64,000 bases of DNA from CAYZZU01 sp964483105 (GCA_964483105.1 CAYZZU010000004.1:1-64000); one strand, 5' to 3'; counted from the first letter of the stretch, positions 15,631-25,224 are shown. Made by a program: numbers and translations. Notes: generated by a model from the letters alone, not told the origin.

Positions 15631-16611
15631 TTGAATCCCCAAGATCGCCGGGACGGTTTCGTGCGCCGGATCGCGCGTTTCCTCGGTCTTGCTCTGGCTT
15701 TTTCCCTGATCTTCTTTTTTTCCGCCTGGTTCACCGTCTGGTGGGTGACGGCGGGGGATCCCGTGCCGGTTCCCGATCTTCGTGAAAAGAATGTGGTGTC
15801 GGCCTTGAAGGAGGCGGGGAGAATCGGGCTGGATCTCAGGGTGGTGCGGGAGGAGCATCACCCGACTATTCCACGGGATGGGATCATCAGCCAGGTGCCT
15901 GCTCCGGGCACGGCACTCAAGAAGGATCGCAATATCGAAGTGGTTTTAAGCCTGGGCAGCAAGGATTTCCCCGTCCCTGATGTCCGGACGATGTCTCTGG
16001 CGCGGGCGGAACAGACCTTACGGAATACGGGGTACTTTGTCGGTCTCTTGACTTGGGTGCATTCCGGGGAGGCGCGGGAGAATACGGTTCTCGCGCAAAA
16101 CCCCATGCCCCGGACAAAAACAGTGCGGGAAAATCGGGTGGACCTTCTGGTCGGCCGGGGACCGCGTCCTGAACGATTCCGGATGCCGGACCTGATCGGT
16201 GAGGAGGTGCGACGGGCGGTGGCTCTGTTGGGAGAGGCTGGGATTTCTCCTTCGGATGTCCGTTTCGAGGAGTATCCGGGGGTGCCCGGCAATCGGGTGA
16301 TACACCAGTCTCCCGAGGCCGGATATCCGGTCGGCACAGACAGCTCCATTCATCTGACCGTGAACCGGGGTGGGGATGTTCCGAAAAGCGTTTCCTTCAT
16401 CCGGGTTCCTTTTGCCTATCGTATTCCTTTTCGGTTTCTGCCCGTCCGGGTGGAGATTTTTGTGTCTGACAAACAGGGAACACGAAAAGTTTTTTCCGGA
16501 AGAAAGTTTCCCCTGAGCCGGATCCGGCTCACTCTTGAGATCCAGGGGGAGGCCACGGTTCAGGTCTACCTGGACGGAGTGAAGGTTCAATCCGTGAAGC
16601 TTCCCGAGTGA
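15631..16611 (+). CDS. Membrane-anchored protein with three PASTA domains
   Basis: A 326-residue protein with a short cytoplasmic start, one membrane helix (LGLALAFSLIFFFSAWFTVW) and three extracytoplasmic PASTA repeats: VPDLREKNVVSALKEAG, VPDVRTMSLARAEQTL and MPDLIGEEVRRAVALL. PASTA domains bind muropeptides in Ser/Thr kinases and penicillin-binding proteins, but no kinase or transpeptidase domain is present. About 90 residues after the repeats are a beta-rich tail of unknown role. I choose TTG 15631 because GAGGAGG lies eight bases before it; the frame is open to GTG 15559. It follows the UbiB-like gene. Confidence 0.82.
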   Translation: MNPQDRRDGFVRRIARFLGLALAFSLIFFFSAWFTVWWVTAGDPVPVPDLREKNVVSALKEAGRIGLDLRVVREEHHPTIPRDGIISQVPAPGTALKKDRNIEVVLSLGSKDFPVPDVRTMSLARAEQTLRNTGYFVGLLTWVHSGEARENTVLAQNPMPRTKTVRENRVDLLVGRGPRPERFRMPDLIGEEVRRAVALLGEAGISPSDVRFEEYPGVPGNRVIHQSPEAGYPVGTDSSIHLTVNRGGDVPKSVSFIRVPFAYRIPFRFLPVRVEIFVSDKQGTRKVFSGRKFPLSRIRLTLEIQGEATVQVYLDGVKVQSVKLPE

Positions 16612-16643
16612 ACCCGGGGATTGCGTGACAGGCCTTTCCCTCT

Positions 16644-18968
16644 TCAGATCGTTGCTCCCAGGCGGAGCCGTCCGGCCTGATGGAGAATGTCCCTGAAATC
16701 GGTGCCGTCTTCGGGGAAGACGGCGTATCCGAATTTCAGTTCGAGTTCCATTTCGGACAGGATGGAACCGGGCGTCTTTTTCTGTGCTCGAATGGCACGC
16801 GTCAAACGGGTGCAAAGGTCCCGGATCTTTTCGTATGATTCGGGGAACAGAATCTCGATTTTCCGGGGCCCGGTGCGTGCCATGGAATCGTATTCCCGGA
16901 TGTTCTCCTGGAGTACCTTGCAGATTTCCAGGACCAGGTTGTTCCGCATCTCCACGTCGTATTTTTCCATTCCGGATTTTCGCGGATTCCAGAGGAAGGT
17001 CAGCAGGATAAACCTCCGATTGTAACGTCTGGAACGGTTGATTTCATTTTCGAGCTCCTTTTGGAAGGCCGCCTCGTTCGGGAGGCCGGTAAGCGGATCA
17101 TAGCGCAGAAGAATGCCGGAGGGGATGCTCCCGGTGGCATGGGTGATGGCCTTCTGAACAAAATAACCATACTTTTTAAGAATCTCCAGGTCGTCATCTC
17201 CGAAAGAAGTTGCGTGGAAAGAACCCTTGGGGATTTTGTCATAGATTGTAAGGATTCCCTGCAGCTTTCCCTCTTCCAGGAGCGGCAGAGCGATCAGGGA
17301 TTTGACAACCTTCCCGAACCGTTCGGTCCCCGTCTCCTTTCCCAGTTCCCGGATATGGACCGGCGCCAGGGTTTGCTGTACCCTGGCACTGATTTCCCCA
17401 TCCAGTTCGAAGACTTTTTCCAGAATTTCGTCTTCCCACATGGAATAGGTGGACCGGATCTTCATCATGCCGTCCTTTTCACTCAGCCGGAGAATACATC
17501 CATCGGCGTCCATAATCATCGATGCCGACGGCGGGATCAGTTCCAGGAGTTTATCGAGATCCGTGATGGAGAGGAGATTGACGCCTGCTTCGTGAACGGC
17601 CTCCATTCGGGTTGCGCGCAAGTAGGCCGAGTCTTCCTTACGGGCGCTGTGGATGGCGGTGGAAAGGTGTCGTCCGATATCGCGCAACAGAGTCTCTTCG
17701 TCTTCGGTAAGTCCTCTGGTAGAGATCAGTTGGATGTTCATGACCCCGGTCACCTCACCTTCCGAGACCAACGGGATCGACATGAAGGCTTTCTGTGCAT
17801 GGGGATCGAGACTTGGAAATTCTCTCAGAATGACCACTTCCTGCTCACTTGCTGCCCAGCCGTCGATCCCTTCCTTCAGGTGGACTTTCAATCGCTCAGA
17901 GGGGCGGAATTCCTTCAGGCTGCTGGCCGTAAGGGTGAGTTCCCGGGTGCTCCGGTCCAGAAGGTAGATGGAGCAGACGGATTCACGGAAGTGTCTGGAA
18001 AGTGTTCTGCAGAGTTGGATCAGCCGTTCTTCCAGAGGAGGGGGGGAGTTTAAAATGGAGTTCAGTTCCTTCCAGATCCGGAACGTTCTGGCGTCTCCTC
18101 TGAGAAGTTCGTACTCCTGAGATTTGATCAGGATTTCCGTATCGAAGGCGGCCAGTTTGGTGATAAAGGCCAGGTCCTCTTCGGTGAACCCATCGATTGT
18201 TCTCAGGTTGTTCAGGTTCAGGACGCCCACGGTAGAGCCGTTGATCATCAGGGGGACGCAGAGGGCCGATTTGACATCCTCTCGTTTTCGGAGAATCCGG
18301 AAGTTCCGGTCGTCCGCCCTGCCGGAAAGAAGCAGAGGTTTTCCGTCTCGTGCCACTTTCCCGGCGATTCCCTCCCCGATAGGACAACGAATGGTCGGAA
18401 TGATTTCCTCTGGAATTCCTTCGGCCACCTCCACTTTCAGGATGTTGTCCGCCGGATCGAGTAACATCAGAGATCCGTTGTCGGCATCCGTTGCTTCAAT
18501 GGCAACCTTCAGGATCAATGCGGAAACCTGTTTTTTGTCTTTGGTGAGATTGACGGCCTGGACAATCTCGTTCAGGCTGGCAAGGAGCTTGGAACTGCTC
18601 TTCTTCCCGGATCCCGGAAGTTTCTCTTCCCGATACGCCCATAAAAGCCGTGCGGAAAGTTCGCTGATAATTTCTGTGGATTGAAAGGCCTCCTGTTCGA
18701 GGAAGGTCCGGATGTGTGGATCCGAAGATGCGTCGATGATCAGGTCATATCCTTCGCCGGCCAGGAGATCGTTGAGGTCCGAACTGGTGCGGATATTGAA
18801 TTTCCGGGCCATTCGGAAACCCAGCTCATTCAGTTTGTAAATCAGAGCGTCGGGATTGCTTTCCACGATCAGCTCGACACGAACCCCCGGATCTTTTTCC
18901 AGGAGTGGGAGGAGGCTCAGGCCTTCTTTGTTGCCTCCGACGATTGCGATGTGTTTGATCGAGTCCAT
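16644..18968 (-). CDS. Multi-GAF sensor with Rossmann-like N-terminus and degenerate GGDEF domain
   Basis: A 774-residue soluble protein. It starts with a nucleotide-binding-like segment (HIAIVGGNKEGLSLLPLLE, residues 5-110). Two clear GAF domains follow (about 145-290 and 310-450), then a third, weaker one (about 465-620). The C-terminus is GGDEF-like: YDPLTGLPNEAAFQKELE marks its start, but the signature loop reads RTGPRKIEILFPE instead of GGDEF, so diguanylate cyclase activity is unlikely. It probably acts as a sensor or c-di-GMP/GTP-binding scaffold. It lies 14 bases after the receiver/DUF4388 gene in one operon. Confidence 0.8.
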   Translation of the reverse strand: MDSIKHIAIVGGNKEGLSLLPLLEKDPGVRVELIVESNPDALIYKLNELGFRMARKFNIRTSSDLNDLLAGEGYDLIIDASSDPHIRTFLEQEAFQSTEIISELSARLLWAYREEKLPGSGKKSSSKLLASLNEIVQAVNLTKDKKQVSALILKVAIEATDADNGSLMLLDPADNILKVEVAEGIPEEIIPTIRCPIGEGIAGKVARDGKPLLLSGRADDRNFRILRKREDVKSALCVPLMINGSTVGVLNLNNLRTIDGFTEEDLAFITKLAAFDTEILIKSQEYELLRGDARTFRIWKELNSILNSPPPLEERLIQLCRTLSRHFRESVCSIYLLDRSTRELTLTASSLKEFRPSERLKVHLKEGIDGWAASEQEVVILREFPSLDPHAQKAFMSIPLVSEGEVTGVMNIQLISTRGLTEDEETLLRDIGRHLSTAIHSARKEDSAYLRATRMEAVHEAGVNLLSITDLDKLLELIPPSASMIMDADGCILRLSEKDGMMKIRSTYSMWEDEILEKVFELDGEISARVQQTLAPVHIRELGKETGTERFGKVVKSLIALPLLEEGKLQGILTIYDKIPKGSFHATSFGDDDLEILKKYGYFVQKAITHATGSIPSGILLRYDPLTGLPNEAAFQKELENEINRSRRYNRRFILLTFLWNPRKSGMEKYDVEMRNNLVLEICKVLQENIREYDSMARTGPRKIEILFPESYEKIRDLCTRLTRAIRAQKKTPGSILSEMELELKFGYAVFPEDGTDFRDILHQAGRLRLGATI

Positions 18969-18982
18969 AGGTTAGACGGCGC

Positions 18983-19822
18983 TCAGGATTTCCGTTTCTC
19001 CTCAATGACCCCTTTTTCAAAAAGTTCCTTAATCCCATCACTGTACAAGAGTTGATCCTCCGGAGATTCAGGTCTTTCTTTCCGGGAAACCGGCGGATAC
19101 GGCGTTCCTTCCTGATCGAAACGGTACATGGCTTCCATGATCAGATTAGTCGGCGTGTCGTGAAGTGTCCGGATTTTTGAGGTGATCTGAAGATGAATCA
19201 GGAAAGTTCCTTCCCGGATTGAAAGGAGCGTGTGGAGAGCTTCCTTCCCGAAATGTCTTCCGGACACCGCATGGACCGGTTTGCCGTCCTCGAAATAAAT
19301 CCGGCCCCGCCTTTCTCTTCCTTCCACCTGGATCACGGCGGTTTTGTGTCCCATATCAAAAAGCTGAATCAGGTCGATTAAATTGATATCTTTCAGGTCC
19401 CCCTTGATCCCGTCTTCTTTGTTCAGCGCGCAAATTCCCGCCTTGTTGCATCGCTTCAAAACGACCTTGATCCTGGTGATCAGTTCGGTTTCATTGAAGG
19501 GTTTCGTGATGCAATCTTCCGCTCCGGCCTCCAGAACGGCGATTTTGTTCTCGGGGTCCGGACTGGATGTCAGAAAGATAAACGGGGTTTCCCCGAGTTC
19601 GGGGATGTCGTGAATGCGTTTCATGAATTTCCGTCCGTTCTGGTCCGGAAGCTCGATTTCGGATAGGATCAGGTCGGGTCTGTTTTTCAGAGCCAATTCA
19701 TGGCCCAGCCGCCCATTCCCTGCGAAATGGACGATGAATCCCTCCTGGATCAGTATCTCCTTCAGGATTTTGAGTGTAGTCACATCACTTTCAGCGATGA
19801 GAATCTCATGATCGAAATGCAT
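18983..19822 (-). CDS. Pseudo-receiver plus DUF4388 (PATAN) signalling protein
   Basis: A 279-residue protein. Residues 1-120 form a CheY-like receiver: AESDV supplies one acidic residue, the switch Thr is in FLTSS and the Lys in ITKPF. The phosphorylation site reads LILSEIELPD, with Glu where Asp is phosphorylated, so it may mimic the phosphorylated state. Residues 140-235 match DUF4388/PATAN (GDLKDINLIDLIQLF, GRIYFEDGKPVHA), a protein-interaction domain. AGAAGG is six bases from ATG 19822 and touches ATG 19828, so the former is preferred. It is co-transcribed with the multi-GAF protein. Confidence 0.83.
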   Translation of the reverse strand: MHFDHEILIAESDVTTLKILKEILIQEGFIVHFAGNGRLGHELALKNRPDLILSEIELPDQNGRKFMKRIHDIPELGETPFIFLTSSPDPENKIAVLEAGAEDCITKPFNETELITRIKVVLKRCNKAGICALNKEDGIKGDLKDINLIDLIQLFDMGHKTAVIQVEGRERRGRIYFEDGKPVHAVSGRHFGKEALHTLLSIREGTFLIHLQITSKIRTLHDTPTNLIMEAMYRFDQEGTPYPPVSRKERPESPEDQLLYSDGIKELFEKGVIEEKRKS

Positions 19823-19893
19823 GGTCATCCTTCTGATTCAAGGTCTTCAGAATCTTTCGTATGGATTTGTGTGCTTTTCCGGGTCTTTTGTTC

Positions 19894-19922
19894 ATTTTAT
19901 GTGGTTTCTGCTGATTTGTCAA
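19894..19922 (-). promoter_or_regulatory. Sigma-70-like promoter of the pseudo-receiver operon
   Basis: TTGACA (19917-19922, minus strand) and TAAAAT (19894-19899) are separated by 17 bases, about 70 bases upstream of the start codon. The adjoining direct repeat GCGTTAGA (two copies near 19923-19941) could be a regulator site. Confidence 0.6.
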
Positions 19923-20047
19923 TGCGTTAGAAGCGTTAGAGAGTTCTGGCAATGGTTTTCTTGTGACATCTTGCGCGCTTGTATATGTTTCAGCTTCATG
20001 GCCGGGCCGGAAGTGAACCGTTCGCGAAGCCGTTGCTTCCCGAATAT

Positions 20048-20076
20048 TTGCGATCCCGGTTCAATCAGAGTATAAT
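20048..20076 (+). promoter_or_regulatory. Sigma-70-like promoter of the tandem-repeat membrane protein
   Basis: TTGCGA (20048-20053) and TATAAT (20071-20076) lie 17 bases apart, about 80 bases upstream of the likely ATG. I see nothing else in the 336 bases between the two divergent genes apart from this promoter and the one on the other strand. Confidence 0.5.
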
Positions 20077-20158
20077 AAAGTTAACCGGAGATGAAATTCC
20101 TGTAAGTGCCGGGGATTTCTTACATCGCGCGAATCTTCTGTGGCTTCGATGCAATTTC

Positions 20159-21601
20159 ATGTTCATGAAAACTAAATCAACACGGCTGACGCGTCCCGGC
20201 GTCTTCCTCTTGCTCTTTTTCCTGGCCGTTTCTCTCTTGATCTTGCCGAAAACCTCTTCCGCCGTTAGCCGGATCTATCTGAAAGACGGACGGATCATCA
20301 AGGTGGAAAATTTCTGGCGGGAAGAGGGAATGGTAAAATATGAGACCTTCGGAGGGATCATCGGGATTCCTCTGGACGAGGTGGAAAAGATTGTCACGCC
20401 GGATATGGTCGCCTTCCGGAAGGTTCTGAAACTGGACACGATCGGGGGCTATGAACGCTTCCTCCGGGAATATCCGAAGAGTGAATACGCGTCTCAGGCG
20501 GAGCAGAGGATCAAGGCCCTGCAATTCGAAAAGGTCAAGCGGATTGACACAGCTTCAGTTTATCTCGATTACATCCGGAGAAATCCCAACAGCCTCTTCA
20601 TTCAGGAGGCGAGGGCACGGGCGGAAACCTTGATCTTCCAGGACGCCGTGCGGGAAAACAAGATCGAGAAGTTTATGGAATACCAGAAGCTCTACCCTCG
20701 CGGGAAGTATGCACGGGCGGCGGCGCGTGCCGTTGAATATCTGAAATATCGGCAGGCGGCTGAGAGCGCGGACATCGGAAAGATGGAGGCCTTTCTCAAG
20801 GAATATTCTGAAAGTTCCTTTCAGAAGGACCTGACGGAGAGAATCGCCATGCTTCAGGCCCGGGCCGAGAGCCGTGCCAGGATGAGACAGGCGCGGCAGA
20901 GACAGAAGATGCGGAAACTTCAGGAAGAAAGAGTGAAAAGCAAACGGAGACGCAGAACGATACTCTTTTCCGTGGGAGGCCTGGTGGGTCTGGCGATCCC
21001 GGCTCTCTTCCTGATTCTTCGCAGGAGACGGAAAGAAGATGTTCCCTCTCCGGATATCGACTTCAGTGAAGTCCCTTTCGAAGAGAGTCCGGCTGTTCCC
21101 GCCCGGGAGCCAAAAGGTCCGATTCGTTATGAAGACATCATCGGCGTTCCGCGACACGCTGATTCCCTCGCGCTTCCGGAACCGGACGGGAAGAGGGGGG
21201 ACGATCCGGATGACCGGTTCGCTTTGCCTGAACCGGAACCGGGGGAGACGGCCGCCACGACCAAGCGTGATAGCGTGGTCCCTGCTCCTTCGGGGGCCGA
21301 CGGCGGACCGGAGAGGGAGCGTGTTTTGGGCGAGTCCGGAGATAAGCGCATTGCCCCGGATCCAGGTGAAAAAGGCGGATCGGATGCCGTCGATGCTGAA
21401 GAAGATGTGGTCGATCTTTCCAATCACGAGAGCGAGTTTAAGCTGGAACTGGAGGAGATCCCCGGCAAAGCGGACAGAGCGGGGGCGGAGCCTTCTTTCC
21501 GGGAAGAAGAGATCGATCTGTCCGAAGGTGACCTGCCCCATCTCTTGGATGACGAGGAAACAAGAAGACGAAGAGGTGGAGGGGAATCCGGGGACGTCTG
21601 A
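20159..21601 (+). CDS. Exported helical-repeat protein with C-terminal membrane anchor and acidic tail
   Basis: A 480-residue protein of unknown function. A signal peptide (GVFLLLFFLAVSLLILPK, cleavage after TSSA) is followed by a small beta domain (SRIYLKDGRIIKVENFW), then helical repeats of about 40 residues resembling TPR or half-TPR units (for example YERFLREYPKSEYASQAEQ). A very basic coiled segment follows (residues 230-265), then a membrane helix (FSVGGLVGLAIPALFLIL) and a long acidic, Pro-rich, probably disordered tail to the end. Start is uncertain between ATG 20159 and 20165; the frame is open to 19979 without homology. asd follows. Confidence 0.75.
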   Translation: MFMKTKSTRLTRPGVFLLLFFLAVSLLILPKTSSAVSRIYLKDGRIIKVENFWREEGMVKYETFGGIIGIPLDEVEKIVTPDMVAFRKVLKLDTIGGYERFLREYPKSEYASQAEQRIKALQFEKVKRIDTASVYLDYIRRNPNSLFIQEARARAETLIFQDAVRENKIEKFMEYQKLYPRGKYARAAARAVEYLKYRQAAESADIGKMEAFLKEYSESSFQKDLTERIAMLQARAESRARMRQARQRQKMRKLQEERVKSKRRRRTILFSVGGLVGLAIPALFLILRRRRKEDVPSPDIDFSEVPFEESPAVPAREPKGPIRYEDIIGVPRHADSLALPEPDGKRGDDPDDRFALPEPEPGETAATTKRDSVVPAPSGADGGPERERVLGESGDKRIAPDPGEKGGSDAVDAEEDVVDLSNHESEFKLELEEIPGKADRAGAEPSFREEEIDLSEGDLPHLLDDEETRRRRGGGESGDV

Positions 21602-21787
21602 AAACCGGTCCTTGGGTCTGTACCGGAGGAATCGACTGTTCCTTGAAACCCGCGCGGATCCTGACATTTCCGTATCGTTCTTTTTCCCGGTGCGTTTTCT
21701 CTTCTTGACACTCCTTTCTCTGAAACGTATGATCAGGTCAGATTCGGGATTGGATCCCGTTTTTAAACGGTTCAAAGGGGAGGATTC

Positions 21788-22813
21788 ATGCGGCGGAAAG
21801 AACGTGTCAATGTAGCGGTAGTCGGTGCCACCGGTGCGGTGGGAAGGGAAATGATTTCCATTCTGGAGGAGAGAGAGTTCCCGGTGGATCAGCTCCGCCT
21901 TCTGGCTTCCTCCCGTTCCGAGGGAAAAACGTTGAGCTTTTGCGGCAGGGACCATCGGGTGGAGAAGTTGGAGAAGACTTCTTTCGAGGGGATCGATATC
22001 GCCCTTTTTTCCGCCGGGGCCTCCCGGAGCCTTGAGTTTGCTCCCGTTGCGGTAGAGTGCGGAGCCTTGGTGATCGATAACAGCAGCGCCTTCCGGATGG
22101 ATCCGGAGATCCCGCTGGTGGTTCCGGAGGTCAACGGGCCGATGATTGAGCGACATCAGGGAATCATCGCGAATCCGAACTGCTCGACGATTCAAATGGT
22201 GGTGGCCTTAAAACCGATTCATGATGTGGCCAGGATCAGGCGGGTTGTCGTTACCACATTTCAGGCGGTTTCCGGAACCGGGCGGAAGGCCATGGATGAG
22301 CTTCTGAATCAGACCCGGGCCCTCCTGGGGTTCAAGGAAGTCGTCAAAGAAGTCTATCCTCACCAAATTGCCTTTAACTGTCTCCCGCATATCGATGTCT
22401 TTCTTCCGAACGGTTATTCCAAGGAAGAGATGAAGATGGTCAACGAGACAAGGAAGATCCTTCAGGACGACCGGATCGGTGTAACGGCCACCACTGTGCG
22501 GGTTCCGGTCTTTCGTGCCCATTCCGAAGCGGTCAACATTCAGACCGAGAAAAAGATTACGGCGGACCAGGCACGTGAGTTGTTGTCCCGTGCCGAGGGG
22601 GTTTGTGTCCTGGACGACCCGGCGGACAACGTATATCCGCTGGCGCTGGACGCCACGGGCCATGACGAAACCTTTGTAGGAAGGATTCGGGAAGACGAGT
22701 CGATCGAAAACGGACTCAACCTCTGGGTGGTCTCGGACAACCTTCGAAAAGGTGCCGCGTTAAACGCCGTCCAGATCGCCGAACGATGGATCAACCGCCC
22801 CGTTTCGCGGTGA
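21788..22813 (+). CDS. asd: Aspartate-semialdehyde dehydrogenase
   Basis: A 341-residue NADP-dependent enzyme that makes aspartate semialdehyde from aspartyl phosphate, for lysine, diaminopimelate, threonine and methionine. It has the NADP-binding start VAVVGATGAVGREM, the catalytic cysteine in NPNCSTIQMV, the segment QAVSGTGRKAMDEL and a conserved RVPVFRAHSEAV with the active-site His. Length is typical. AGGGGAGG lies shortly before the ATG. The 150 bases that follow contain no recognisable feature before tldD. Confidence 0.95.
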   Translation: MRRKERVNVAVVGATGAVGREMISILEEREFPVDQLRLLASSRSEGKTLSFCGRDHRVEKLEKTSFEGIDIALFSAGASRSLEFAPVAVECGALVIDNSSAFRMDPEIPLVVPEVNGPMIERHQGIIANPNCSTIQMVVALKPIHDVARIRRVVVTTFQAVSGTGRKAMDELLNQTRALLGFKEVVKEVYPHQIAFNCLPHIDVFLPNGYSKEEMKMVNETRKILQDDRIGVTATTVRVPVFRAHSEAVNIQTEKKITADQARELLSRAEGVCVLDDPADNVYPLALDATGHDETFVGRIREDESIENGLNLWVVSDNLRKGAALNAVQIAERWINRPVSR

Positions 22814-22963
22814 TTCCGTTCGGACGTGCCGGGACCGCCGTAGAGCACGCACAGGGCTGTCGGCGCGTCGCGCGCGGAGAGGCCGATGTATAGACGAACA
22901 GGGCCACTTGATTCCCGCCCGCTCGGGCTGGATTCCCACGGTTTCCACGCAGGATGAAACGCG

Positions 22964-24352
22964 ATGTTTCCATTGGATGAGATCCCTGCTGTTTTAAGAC
23001 GGGCCTTGAAAAATGGGGGAGAGTTCGCGGAACTCTATTTGGAAGGCGGGGAGAATCTGTCGATCCTCCTGGAAGACGGGCGCATCGAGAAGGTCACCAC
23101 AGGGCTCAGCAGGGGAGCCGGACTCCGCTTGCTCCGGGATGAAAGAACGGTCTACGCCTATACCAGTGATCTCTCCCCTTCCGGTCTGATGCAACTGGCC
23201 GATGAGGTTCGTAGGGCGGTCCGGGGCGATGCCGCCGGATCGGTCTCTCCTCTGGCAGCGAGCGTCTCTCCGGTCCTGTTTTCCATCCGGAAGGATCCCG
23301 CCGATATTGAGACCCGCGAAAAGGTCGATCGGGTCCGGTCTGCCGATGCCGCCGCCCGGATTGCGGGAAGCGAGATCACCCAGTGCACAGTGGCCTACGG
23401 TGACAGCCGCAAGAAGATTCTCGTGGCCAACTCGTTGGGAGAGTTGGCGCGGGATGAGCGGATCTCTCTGGTCGGGCGGGTCCAGGTGACGGCCAGGCAG
23501 GGGGAGGTATTGCAGACCGGCATGGAAGTGATCGGAGGCGCGATCGGCTTTGAGCTGTTTGACGCCGAGTCGTTGGATGAGGCCGCGAAACGCGCGGCCC
23601 GTCGGGCCGTGCTCATGCTCCGTGCAGCGCCGGCCCCGGGCGGAAGGATGCCGGTTGTCCTCTCCTCACAGGCCGGCGGGACCATGATCCATGAAGCTGT
23701 GGGGCACGGCCTGGAGGCGGATCTCGCGCAGCAGGGGCTTTCGGTTTACAGCGGTCGGGTGGGTGAGAAGATCGCCTCTTCCAAGGTGACCGTCGTGGAT
23801 GATGCGACCCTGGCCAACAAGCGGGGATCTTTTTCCTTTGACGATGAGGGAACGCCGGCTCAACGGACGGTCCTGATTGAAGAAGGAATCCTGAAGGGGT
23901 ATCTGTACGACCGGTTGACCGCGTTCAAGGAAGGTACCGTATCGACCGGTAATGGAAGAAGAGAATCCTACCGGAACCGTCCGATCCCCAGGATGACCAA
24001 TACCATGATTCTGCCCGGCAATGAGGACCCCGGAGAAATTCTTCGCTCCACTCCGACGGGTCTCTTTGTGGTCCGGATGGGGGGCGGACAGGTGAACACC
24101 GTGAACGGTGACTTCGTTTTTGAGATCAGTGAGGGGTACCGCATTGAAAATGGTAAAATCGGCGAACCGGTTCGGGGCGCCACACTGACCGGCAGCGGTC
24201 CGGATGTTTTGATGCAGATCGATCGGGTGGGCAGCGACCTGGGGTTTGCGATCGGGACTTGCGGCAAGGATGGCCAGGGGGCGCCGGTCTCAGATGCTCA
24301 ACCGACTATCCGGCTTCCGGAGATCACCGTTGGAGGAGTGATTCAGGGATGA
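22964..24352 (+). CDS. tldD: TldD-type metalloprotease
   Basis: A 462-residue TldD subunit of the TldD/TldE protease, which in other bacteria trims unfolded peptides, RiPP precursors and antitoxins. The zinc motif HEAVGHGLEAD is intact, with the later ligand region GTCGKDGQGAP and the conserved RMGGGQVNTVNGDFVFE. The usual partner TldE, which lacks the metal site, is not in this window. The stop overlaps the next gene's start (ATGA), so it is translationally coupled to a histidine kinase, an unusual partner. Confidence 0.93.
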   Translation: MFPLDEIPAVLRRALKNGGEFAELYLEGGENLSILLEDGRIEKVTTGLSRGAGLRLLRDERTVYAYTSDLSPSGLMQLADEVRRAVRGDAAGSVSPLAASVSPVLFSIRKDPADIETREKVDRVRSADAAARIAGSEITQCTVAYGDSRKKILVANSLGELARDERISLVGRVQVTARQGEVLQTGMEVIGGAIGFELFDAESLDEAAKRAARRAVLMLRAAPAPGGRMPVVLSSQAGGTMIHEAVGHGLEADLAQQGLSVYSGRVGEKIASSKVTVVDDATLANKRGSFSFDDEGTPAQRTVLIEEGILKGYLYDRLTAFKEGTVSTGNGRRESYRNRPIPRMTNTMILPGNEDPGEILRSTPTGLFVVRMGGGQVNTVNGDFVFEISEGYRIENGKIGEPVRGATLTGSGPDVLMQIDRVGSDLGFAIGTCGKDGQGAPVSDAQPTIRLPEITVGGVIQG

Positions 24353-25224
24353 AGACCGAGGGACGGTACGATCGGTTACGGAGATTGAATCATCACCTGG
24401 AGGCGCTCATCCAACAACGGACCCGTGAGCTCATGGAAAAAAGCCGTGAACTGGAAAAACAGAATCGGGAATTGGCCCGGGCCAATGAGGAGATTCAAAG
24501 AGCGAACCGGCTCAAATCCGAATTCCTGGCCAATATTTCCCATGAACTCCGTACGCCCATGAACTCCATCCTCGGATTTACGAACATGCTGATCAAGGGC
24601 AGCTATGGAAAACTGAACCCCTTACAGCAGAAAAATCTCAGGAAGGTCTACGAAAATGCCCAGCATTTGATGCACATTATTGACGATCTCCTGAATCTTT
24701 CACATCTGGAGCTCGGGAAGATGGAACTCAGACCGGCACCGGTCAGTGTCCGGAAACTCATCCTGTCTTCCCTGGTCAGCGTAGAACCGCTGCTGACGGG
24801 ACGGATTCTGGATGTGGAGTACCGGATTCCGGAGAAGTTTCCCCAGGCCTTTGCGGATGAAGTTCGTATCCGGGAGGTCCTGATCAATATTTTAAGCAAC
24901 GCGATCAAGTTCACTCCGGATCACGGAAAAATCTGCATCCGTGCGAATCGCGTCCGGCCGGACTCCGGAAGTTCCGGGAAAGATATGATCGAGATTGAGG
25001 TCCGGGACACCGGAATCGGGATCCGGTCCGAGGATCAGGATGTCGTCTTTGACCAGTTCCGTCAATTAAACCCGCCCGCGGGGCGGGAGAATCCGGGAGC
25101 GGGGCTCGGCCTTTTTATCAGCAAGAAACTGATTGAAGTTCACGGCGGGGCGATTCGGCTTCAAAGTGAGGCGGGACAGGGGAGCGCTTTTTCCTTCACT
25201 CTTCCGGTCGCGGAGGGAACATAG
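24349..25224 (+). CDS. Soluble sensor histidine kinase
   Basis: A 291-residue kinase with an N-terminal coiled coil (residues 5-60, RTRELMEKSRELEKQNRELA), the HisKA phosphorylation site FLANISHELRTPMNSILGF, and a HATPase domain with N box INILSNAIKFTPDH, G1 DTGIGI and G2 GAGLGLFISKK. No membrane segment or sensory domain is present, so it must receive its signal through the coiled coil or a partner. The ATG overlaps the tldD stop. The cognate regulator may be the hybrid protein encoded downstream. Confidence 0.9.
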   Translation: MKTEGRYDRLRRLNHHLEALIQQRTRELMEKSRELEKQNRELARANEEIQRANRLKSEFLANISHELRTPMNSILGFTNMLIKGSYGKLNPLQQKNLRKVYENAQHLMHIIDDLLNLSHLELGKMELRPAPVSVRKLILSSLVSVEPLLTGRILDVEYRIPEKFPQAFADEVRIREVLINILSNAIKFTPDHGKICIRANRVRPDSGSSGKDMIEIEVRDTGIGIRSEDQDVVFDQFRQLNPPAGRENPGAGLGLFISKKLIEVHGGAIRLQSEAGQGSAFSFTLPVAEGT

